Shown here in pieces: positions 58,130 to 64,000 of a DNA stretch of 64,000 nucleotides (position 1 is its first letter; every line of letters begins with the position of its first letter). The position numbers and the translations under genes are program-made. Origin of the DNA: Streptomyces sp. R28 (lineage in GTDB: Bacteria; Actinomycetota; Actinomycetes; Streptomycetales; Streptomycetaceae). Under the pieces are notes generated by a model that was given only the letters and a program-made list of their open reading frames with translations, had not been told where the DNA came from and made no database searches. Location of the stretch: positions 6,127,001 to 6,191,000 of the forward strand of contig NZ_CP163439.1 in assembly GCF_041052385.1 (NCBI RefSeq), read 5' to 3'.

Positions 58130-58312
58130 CACAGCCAGCAGGGCCGCCTCTCCGACGGCTACCAGGCCCTGCGCATCGCCGAGACCTGCGCCGCCCGGGA
58201 TGTCCGCCGACCCGCCGTCCGCGACCTGGTCGCCGACATGGCCGCCCGAGACCGCCGCCGCACCCTGCCGGAACTGCACCACTTCAGCCGCCAACTGGGA
58301 GTCCCTGCGTGA
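58130..58312 (+). pseudogene. C-terminal fragment of an XRE-type regulator
   Basis: The frame ends in ARDVRRPAVRDLVADMAARD, then RRTLPELHHFSRQLGVPA and TGA at 58310-58312. Streptomyces often pair a long XRE/TPR regulator with a downstream flavoprotein, overlapping as here (GTGA). The N-terminal part is absent, so the regulator gene is truncated at about 58130. Confidence 0.5.
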
Positions 58313-58863
58313 GTGAGCCGAACGACCCGGTGAAGAAGCCCTTCCTGTACGTCGTCGTTTGCGCCTGCGGCATCGCCGGCGACGTCTGCAAACTGATCAC
58401 CGCCGCGCAGGGGCAGCACTGGGACGTCGGCGTCGTCGCCACCCCGCAGGCACTGGGCTTTCTCGACACCGAGGCGATCGAGGAGCAGACCGGCTACCCC
58501 ATCCGCTCCGCCTGGCGAACACCCGGCGAGGCCCGCCCACTGCCGCCCGCCCATGCCATCGCGGTGGCGCCGGCCACCTTCAACACGGTCAACAAGTGGG
58601 CGGCAGGGATCTCCGACACCCTCGCCCTGGGCATCCTGTGCGAGGCGTACGGCATGGGCATCCCGACCGCCGTCCTGCCGTATCTGAACTCGGCGCAGGC
58701 CGCCCACCCCGCCTATCGCCGCAGTCTGGACTGGCTGCGGGAGATGGGTGTGCTGATCGGTTCGTACGAGCCGCATCGTCCGAAGGCCGGGGGCGGGGCG
58801 GACCGCTTCCGCTGGGAGAAAGCGGTGGAACTGCTCACCCCCAAGCTGTCCGCCCAAGCCTGA
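58309..58863 (+). CDS. Flavoprotein (PPC-decarboxylase/DFP-like)
   Basis: This 184-residue protein resembles the flavoprotein family with a Rossmann-like fold: FLYVVVCACGIAGDVCKLIT, WDVGVVATPQALGFL and the FMN-site AVAPATFNTVNKWAAGISDT. The histidine seen in many active decarboxylases of the fold is not obvious. GTG 58309 overlaps the preceding regulator remnant. The gene itself looks intact. Its role is unknown. Confidence 0.8.
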   Translation: MSEPNDPVKKPFLYVVVCACGIAGDVCKLITAAQGQHWDVGVVATPQALGFLDTEAIEEQTGYPIRSAWRTPGEARPLPPAHAIAVAPATFNTVNKWAAGISDTLALGILCEAYGMGIPTAVLPYLNSAQAAHPAYRRSLDWLREMGVLIGSYEPHRPKAGGGADRFRWEKAVELLTPKLSAQA

Positions 58864-59199
58864 TCAGCGCCGTCGTGTCGGATGCGGCGGAGATCGGACG
58901 GGTGGGGTGGGGCGCTGCGTGCCGCTGCGCGCCCTCGCTGCCTGGGCTCGGGGACTGGGCGGATGGCGTTCGCCGAGGCAGCGGATGCGCCAGGCCAGTG
59001 CGCGGGCGGGGCTGCGGGCGTCGTCCAGGGTGCGCTGTCCGAGCGCCTGGTCGAGGACAGCGGCCGCGTTGTGTCCTGCTGCTTCGGCCTCGGCGAGCAC
59101 GGTGGCGAGTGCGTCCCAGGCGGAGTCGGCCACGGTGCGCTCGGCGTGTTCCGGTACAGCCTGCTGGAGGTGGTGGGCGAAGCGGCGTTTGGTCTGCGG
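58864..59199 (-). pseudogene. Remnant resembling the C-terminus of a mobilisation/relaxase protein
   Basis: A minus-strand frame contains AERTVADSAWDALATVLAEA, EAAGHNAAAVLDQALGQRTL and then DDARSPARALAWRIRCLGER. This resembles the repeated end of Streptomyces plasmid-type relaxase or mobilisation proteins. There is no start or upstream domain, so it is a fragment. It neighbours the inverted repeats at 59284-59404 and may mark an old insertion. Confidence 0.4.
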
Positions 59200-59283
59200 G
59201 CTGGGTGCCCTGTGCCCTGGCCGCCTGACGGCCCCTCCCGGCACATGACAAAGGCGGGACCCGAAAGCCCCGCCCGCACCAAA

Positions 59284-59404
59284 GAAGCCCCAGGTCAGGG
59301 CCACACCAGGCAATAAGGCTGATGCCCCGCCTCATGCAACCGATGGCTGAAGTCCTGCCACTCATGCAGCGATTGGTGACGGGAGGGCGCTGACCTGGGG
59401 CTTC
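59284..59404. repeat. 15-bp inverted repeats (possible mobile-element scar)
   Basis: GAAGCCCCAGGTCAG at 59284-59298 is exactly repeated in inverse orientation at 59390-59404, 91 bp apart. Another imperfect inverted pair lies near 59420 and 59470. The stretch 59200-59549 has no supportable gene. Its GC content is lower than its surroundings, and a short hairpin lies at 59253-59274. Confidence 0.6.
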
Positions 59405-59549
59405 GCAAGGGAATGTGAGTTGACCTGGGAAAACTCCTCTCGGTAGTTCTCACGGGTCAACGCCGTTTCCCAGGCTCATGTGCCCTGGATGTGCCCTCGC
59501 GGCCTCTCACCAGGGGGCGCTGTCGCTTCGTGAGGTAGGCGGATGCCGG

Positions 59550-60494
59550 TCAGACCTGGGTGTGGAGGGGGCCCGAGTTGTAGGTGATCGTGTCGGAGAA
59601 TGCCTGGGGCAGGTCGAAGGGGTGGCCGGTGGTGTCGGCGTAGGCGCGGTGCAGGTTGAGGACGATGCGTTCCGCGTCGGGCAGATCGGCGAATGAGCCG
59701 AGGCGGCAGGTGCGCGCCGCTTGCAGGGGTGTGAGGCCGTCGCGCAGGCCGGCCTGGGCGGTGGTGTGGACGAGTCGGTAGTACGCGCGGTGCTGGTCGA
59801 GTACCGCCGGCAGGGTGTGTGCGTCGATGACGGGGCCGTGGCCCGGTACGACGTGTTCGGGTGCGAAGGAGGCGATCCAGTCCAGGGAGCGCAGGGCGCC
59901 GTCCAGGGAGCCCATGAACACCAGTGGGGTGACGCGGTGGAAGAGCAGGTCTCCGGCGAACAGCACGCGTTGTTCGGGGAGCCAGGCGATCAGGTCGCCG
60001 CTGGTGTGCGCGGGGTGGCCGGGGTGGTGGAGTTCGATCGGATGGCTGTCGCTGTGCAGGGTGAGTGCTGTGCGGATGGTGAGGTCCGGGGCGCGCCGGG
60101 TGACCGCGCCCCAGTCGGGCACGGGCTGCCAGATCGGCGGGCAGCCGTCGATGACGGTGTCGGTCAGGATGCCTTCGCGGGTGGCTTCGTGCGCGATGAC
60201 CACCGTGGTGCGGGGCAGCAGGCTGTTGCCGTGGGTGTGGTCGCCGTGCAGGTGGGTGTTGACCAGGTAGCGGATCGGTGTGCCCGGTGCCGCCCGGCCG
60301 ACGGCGCCCAGCAGGTCCCGGGTGCGGTTCTCGGTGGCGCAGGTGTCGATGAGGACGGTGTGGTCGTCGGTGGTGACGAACCCGGCATTGTTGATCCACC
60401 AGGAGCCGTCGTGCTGGATCCAGGCGTACACGCCGGGGGCCACGGCGTGTACGGTGCCCGCAGTGTCCGGCGCCGGGCTCTGGGCGGGGGTCAT
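59550..60494 (-). CDS. Metallo-beta-lactamase-fold hydrolase
   Basis: The 314-residue protein has the metal motif NTHLHGDHTHG (about residue 82), further ligands in HTSGDLIAWL and LFAGDLLFHRV and in VVPGHGPVID. It is probably a lactonase or thioesterase-type hydrolase, in the family of MBL-fold glyoxalase-like enzymes. ATG 60494 overlaps the previous gene by 4 bp. It is last in the operon of amidohydrolase, FAH-family and MBL genes. Confidence 0.87.
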   Translation of the reverse strand: MTPAQSPAPDTAGTVHAVAPGVYAWIQHDGSWWINNAGFVTTDDHTVLIDTCATENRTRDLLGAVGRAAPGTPIRYLVNTHLHGDHTHGNSLLPRTTVVIAHEATREGILTDTVIDGCPPIWQPVPDWGAVTRRAPDLTIRTALTLHSDSHPIELHHPGHPAHTSGDLIAWLPEQRVLFAGDLLFHRVTPLVFMGSLDGALRSLDWIASFAPEHVVPGHGPVIDAHTLPAVLDQHRAYYRLVHTTAQAGLRDGLTPLQAARTCRLGSFADLPDAERIVLNLHRAYADTTGHPFDLPQAFSDTITYNSGPLHTQV

Positions 60495-61489
60495 CGGTGG
60501 CCTCCGTGGGGTGCGGGGGCGTGCGGGTGCGAGGTGGCCCGCAGGTCGCCGACGGGGCGCTCGGCACGCTCGGTCACGCGGGAGGTCTGGGTGCCCAGGT
60601 GCTCGACGCTGAGGGTGACGGTGTCTCCCGGGGCCAGGGGTGGGTGGGCGTCGAGTCCGCGGCGTCCCCACAGTTCGGCCAGGCAGCCGCCGCCGCAGGT
60701 CCCGGAGCCGAGGATGTCGCCGGTGCGGACCTCGGTGCCCCGCGAGGCGTATGCGATCATCTGGGCGTAGCTGAAGGCCATGTTGCTCCACAGGTCCTCG
60801 CCGACGACGGTGCCGTTGACGGCCGCCGTCATCCGCAGGCCGTAGGCGTTGCCCGCGCGGTGGGGCTCCAGTTCGTCGGGGGTGACGAACACCGGGCCGA
60901 GCGTGGTGGCGCTGTCCTTGCCCTTGGCGGGGCCGAGGCGGACCTGCATCTCCGTGAACTGCAGGTCGCGCGCGGACCAGTCGTTCATCAGCACGTATCC
61001 GGCGATGTGGGACTCGGCCTTGTCGACGCTGAGGTCCCGGCCGCCTCGGCCGATCACGGCGGCGACCTCCAGTTCGAAGTCGAAGCGTGTGCAGCCCGGC
61101 GGGATGCGCACGTCGTCCTGCGGGCCCTGGATGGCGTAGGGGTTGGTGAAGTAGAAGGCCGGAGCCTCGTACCACTGCTCGGGCGGGGCTGTCTCCGGTC
61201 CGCCCAGCCTGGCCACGCCCTCGATGTGGCTCTCGAAGGTCATGAAGTCCCGCACGGTTGGCGGCTGGGGAATCGGTGCCCGCAGCCTGAGCGAGGCGTA
61301 GGGGTGCACGGCACGGGGATCGCGCAGCGCGTCGTCCGCGGCGTCGCGCAACCGCTGCGGGTCGTCGAGCAGGTCGATGAGACGGATACCGGGTGGCAGC
61401 GCGTGGACGAGGTCGTCGGCGTCGAGTACGCCGACGCGGTCGCCACTGTCGCTGTCGCCGTCGTTTTCGGTGTAGGTGACGAAGCGCAT
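60491..61489 (-). CDS. Fumarylacetoacetate-hydrolase family protein
   Basis: The 332-residue protein has an N-terminal lid region and the FAH catalytic fold, with metal ligands in TRFDFELEVAAVIGRGGRDL and with MNDWSARDLQFTEMQVRLGP and GSGTCGGGCLAELWG. Members hydrolyse, decarboxylate or hydrate dicarbonyl intermediates of aromatic breakdown. ATG 61489 is 2 bp after the amidohydrolase stop. The substrate is inferred to be a ring-cleavage product. Confidence 0.88.
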   Translation of the reverse strand: MRFVTYTENDGDSDSGDRVGVLDADDLVHALPPGIRLIDLLDDPQRLRDAADDALRDPRAVHPYASLRLRAPIPQPPTVRDFMTFESHIEGVARLGGPETAPPEQWYEAPAFYFTNPYAIQGPQDDVRIPPGCTRFDFELEVAAVIGRGGRDLSVDKAESHIAGYVLMNDWSARDLQFTEMQVRLGPAKGKDSATTLGPVFVTPDELEPHRAGNAYGLRMTAAVNGTVVGEDLWSNMAFSYAQMIAYASRGTEVRTGDILGSGTCGGGCLAELWGRRGLDAHPPLAPGDTVTLSVEHLGTQTSRVTERAERPVGDLRATSHPHAPAPHGGHR

Positions 61490-61491
61490 GA

Positions 61492-62937
61492 TCACTTTCC
61501 GGGCTGCTGGTGCTCGGGGGTCGCCTGGAGTTCCGACGACATACGGGCGATGAGGCCCCAGCCCTCCGGCGGGGTGCCGGGCAGGGGGCGCCCGGCGTCG
61601 GCGAGCCGGCCGAGCACTGTTTCGGCCGAGGCGTCCGCCCGTGCCAGCAGGGCCGGAAGGTCGGTGCCGGTGAGGCGGCCGTCGCGCTTTGCGAAGCGGC
61701 CGGCGACCAGGACGTGGCGGACGTCGGCGGGGGTGGTCTGGAAGACGAGGGTGCCGGCCGGGTCGAGGTGCGGGTGCTGGGACATGCCGGGCCCGCCGGT
61801 CACGATGATGTCGGCCTGCTTGCCCGGGGTGAGGCTGCCGATGCGGTAATCGAGTCCGATCGCCTCGGCCGCGTTGACCGTGGTCCAGGCCAGCGCCTCC
61901 TGCGCGGTGACGGTCACCGCCGTGGGGTCTGCGCCGGCGAGGTTGAGCGTCTCGGTGTCGGCCCAGCGCTGAAAGGCCAGGCCCATGCGGGTCTGGGTGA
62001 ACAGGTCGCCGGTGTTGAGGGAGACGATGTCGCAGGACAGGGTCGGTCTGATGCCGTGCCGGCGGGCCGCGGCGAAGGCGGGGCGGCCCATGCCCATATT
62101 GAGTTCGGTCTCCACCGAGATCGACAGCTTGGCGCCGTGGTCGGCGAGCAGGCGCCACTCGTCGTCGGTGAGGGTGTTGCAGTGCACGTGGACCTGGTCG
62201 GGTCCGAGCAGGCCCGCCGCGGCGAATTCGCGTACGCCGCTCGGCAGTGACCACACGCAGCCGGTGTGCGTGACGATCAGCGCGTCCCGTTCGCGGGCGG
62301 CGGCGATCTCGGCGCGGGTGGTGTCGAACGGCAGCGTGCCGTACTCGGTGAGCGCCACCCCGAGGGTCAGCAGCGCGTCCCGGCTCGGGAAGTGGGCATC
62401 GGCGACGCGCCGGAAGTCCGCCAGGCGCAAGCCGTGGTCGGTGAAGTGCGGCGGCTGGAGCGGGTTCGACTCGAAGAAGCCGTAGCCGAACACCGCGCGG
62501 ATTCCCGCGTCCCGCAGCCCGGTGATCGCGGCGTCGGCGTGCTCAGGCGTGTTGTTGCAGTGCGAGAAGTCCAGGATCGTGGTGACACCGGAATTCAAGG
62601 CGTCCAGGGCGCCGAGGTGATTGCCTAGGTGAACGTCTTCGGCGAGGTAGGCCGGTGAGACGCCGAGCCGGATGCCGAACAGGTAGTCCGCCAGGGTCCA
62701 GTCGGCGCACAGGGCGCGCAGCTGCGTCTGCCAGGTGTGCCGGTGTGTGTCGATCATGCCGGGCGCCACAATGTGCCCCGTGACGTCCACCGTCTCCGCC
62801 TCGTCGACGGAGAGGTCCGGTGCCACCGCGGCGATCACACCGTCCTCGATCAGCACGTCGCCGCGGGGCAGACTCCCCAGCTGCGGATCCATGGTCAGGA
62901 CAGTGCCGCCGCGCAGCACAACGCGATGCCGAGCCAT
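61492..62937 (-). CDS. Amidohydrolase (cytosine deaminase/chlorohydrolase-like)
   Basis: This 481-residue enzyme has the metal site DTHRHTWQ (HxH, about residue 65), VTHTGCVW, QVHVHCNTLTDDE and the aspartate in TLSCDIVSLN. This is subtype III of the amidohydrolase superfamily, similar to TrzN/AtzA or guanine/cytosine deaminases. It probably hydrolyses an amine or halogen from a heterocycle. It is first in a three-gene operon and divergent from a LysR regulator. Confidence 0.9.
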   Translation of the reverse strand: MARHRVVLRGGTVLTMDPQLGSLPRGDVLIEDGVIAAVAPDLSVDEAETVDVTGHIVAPGMIDTHRHTWQTQLRALCADWTLADYLFGIRLGVSPAYLAEDVHLGNHLGALDALNSGVTTILDFSHCNNTPEHADAAITGLRDAGIRAVFGYGFFESNPLQPPHFTDHGLRLADFRRVADAHFPSRDALLTLGVALTEYGTLPFDTTRAEIAAARERDALIVTHTGCVWSLPSGVREFAAAGLLGPDQVHVHCNTLTDDEWRLLADHGAKLSISVETELNMGMGRPAFAAARRHGIRPTLSCDIVSLNTGDLFTQTRMGLAFQRWADTETLNLAGADPTAVTVTAQEALAWTTVNAAEAIGLDYRIGSLTPGKQADIIVTGGPGMSQHPHLDPAGTLVFQTTPADVRHVLVAGRFAKRDGRLTGTDLPALLARADASAETVLGRLADAGRPLPGTPPEGWGLIARMSSELQATPEHQQPGK

Positions 62938-63138
62938 GATGATGACTCCTTCGTCATCCGAGCCACAGAGGCAGTGCCTCCCGTGGACTCACCTCACCAG
63001 AGGAGGAAGCCGGGGATCATCAGCCGAAACGGTTGTGAACCGGCCGTGACCGAGGTGTTGACGGCCTGGACTCCTCTGACGTAAACGGAAGCACCGGCAG
63101 TGCGGGCGGTACGGAGCGGGAGGCACGGAGGCACAGGC
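62938..63138. promoter_or_regulatory. Divergent promoter region of LysR and amidohydrolase
   Basis: This 201-bp divergent region should carry the operator of the LysR regulator. CAGAGGAG (62998-63005) and CTCCTCTG (63071-63078) are exact inverted 8-mers. The AACGGTTGTGAACCGG block near 63028 is a partial dyad. None is a clear T-N11-A site. Confidence 0.4.
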
Positions 63139-64000
63139 ATGGACATCCGGGCGCTCCGCTACGCGGTGACACTGGCGGAGGAACTGCACTTCGGCAGGGC
63201 CGCGCAGCGGCACTACATCAGCCCCCAGCCCTTCGGCCGCCACATCCAGCGGCTGGAACGGGAACTGGGCACCAAGCTCTTCGAACGCACCAGCCGCCGG
63301 GTGACCCTCACCCCTGAGGGCGAGCGGCTGATCGCCGAGGCCCGAGCTTTGCTCGACACCGTGGACTCCCTCACCGAACACCACCGCCGCCGCACCACCG
63401 ACGAAAAACTCCTCACGCTGGGAGTCCTGGGCTTCGGACTCGCCGAACGCTGGCCGGACCTGACTGCGGCGGTGCACGGCCACGATCCCGAAATCGCCTT
63501 CTCCTACGCCGAACTGGACCTGGCCGACCAGTACGAAGCGGTCCGCAGCCACCGGGTCGACGTGGGCATCGTCCAGTACGTCGGCCCCGTCGACGGGCTC
63601 GTCTTCGAGCACGCGCTGACCATGCCCCGAGTCGTGGTCGTCCCCGCCCGCTCCCCTCTCGCCGACGCCGACCGTCTGACCGAGGCCGACGTCAGTGACA
63701 GCCCGTGGCTGCCCACTGCCCTCGCCCATCCCGCGCTCGAAGCATGGTCCGGCCCCGCTGCCGACGGGTCCCACAGCCGCGGCGCCCTGCGCCACCCCGC
63801 CGCCATACCAGGAGCCGTGGCGACAACCGGCCGCATAGCCCTGCACGCCGAAGCCGCCGGCCGCTTCTACCCACACCCGGACGTCCGGTTCGTCCCGCTC
63901 GACGGACCGCCCGTGGAGATCGCCGTCGCCACCCGCGCCGCCGACGACCGCCACGCCATCGCCGCCGTCCGCCACGCCACGCGTCTTCTCGGCGGAGTTC
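63139..64000 (+). CDS. LysR-family transcriptional regulator (cut by window end)
   Basis: Read from ATG 63139, the protein has a winged helix-turn-helix (LRYAVTLAEELHFGRAAQRH, then ISPQPFGRHIQRLERELGTK) and a type 2 periplasmic-binding-like effector domain. The frame runs open to the window edge after 287 codons, so only the last few residues are missing. It is divergent from the amidohydrolase operon and likely activates it. Confidence 0.9.
   Translation, partial: MDIRALRYAVTLAEELHFGRAAQRHYISPQPFGRHIQRLERELGTKLFERTSRRVTLTPEGERLIAEARALLDTVDSLTEHHRRRTTDEKLLTLGVLGFGLAERWPDLTAAVHGHDPEIAFSYAELDLADQYEAVRSHRVDVGIVQYVGPVDGLVFEHALTMPRVVVVPARSPLADADRLTEADVSDSPWLPTALAHPALEAWSGPAADGSHSRGALRHPAAIPGAVATTGRIALHAEAAGRFYPHPDVRFVPLDGPPVEIAVATRAADDRHAIAAVRHATRLLGGV

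Noticed and set aside
59401..59549. An attachment site at the 3' end of a tRNA gene
   Set aside because: No tRNA sequence could be recognised, although inverted repeats are present.

Overview
The window is chromosomal DNA of a high-GC actinomycete, almost certainly a Streptomyces. Third codon positions are nearly all G or C, GTG and TTG starts are common, and genes carry long Ser/Pro/Ala-rich tails. The left third keeps a gene order I know from S. coelicolor around bldN, rex and hemACDB (about SCO3315 to SCO3330, from memory). No tRNA or rRNA gene, CRISPR array or intact insertion sequence was seen.

Left third (1-20.5 kb). A cut-off HAD phosphatase, a membrane protein, an MFS transporter and an AcuC-type deacetylase come first. 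Next are a TTA-containing phosphatase-like gene, a small HTH gene, the 32-residue ribosomal protein bS22, an epimerase and an acyltransferase. On the minus strand lie bldN (ECF sigma factor for aerial development) and rsbN (its membrane anti-sigma factor). The rex-hemA-hemC-hemD operon follows, with an almost perfect Rex operator upstream, and then hemB. Three same-orientation copies of an intergenic repeat punctuate this part.

Middle (20.5-46 kb). This holds an aminotransferase, an arylamine N-acetyltransferase, and two overlapping genes for membrane-anchored XRE regulators facing a secreted peptidoglycan-binding protein. argS and a class I lysS are divergent. A DUF2637 membrane protein, two DUF3558 lipoproteins, rtcB, a LAGLIDADG endonuclease remnant, and a run of small metabolic and regulatory genes follow, ending in a two-component system.

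Right part (46-64 kb). The most distinctive locus is at 46.8-51.0 kb. A TetR regulator sits among a CGNR-type regulator, two tautomerase-like genes, a zinc alcohol dehydrogenase and a hotdog thioesterase. Four copies of a 16-bp sequence of form TATRAC-N4-GTYATA lie in the two divergent promoter regions, which suggests a compact local regulon. A molybdenum locus follows: modABC, a frameshifted molybdoenzyme gene and an HTH-TOBE regulator. From 55 to 59.5 kb many genes are broken: an MFS gene with an internal stop and fragments resembling a ferredoxin-like protein, MurA, an XRE regulator and a plasmid-type mobilisation protein. The window ends in a likely catabolic operon (amidohydrolase, fumarylacetoacetate-hydrolase family, metallo-beta-lactamase fold) divergent from a LysR regulator.
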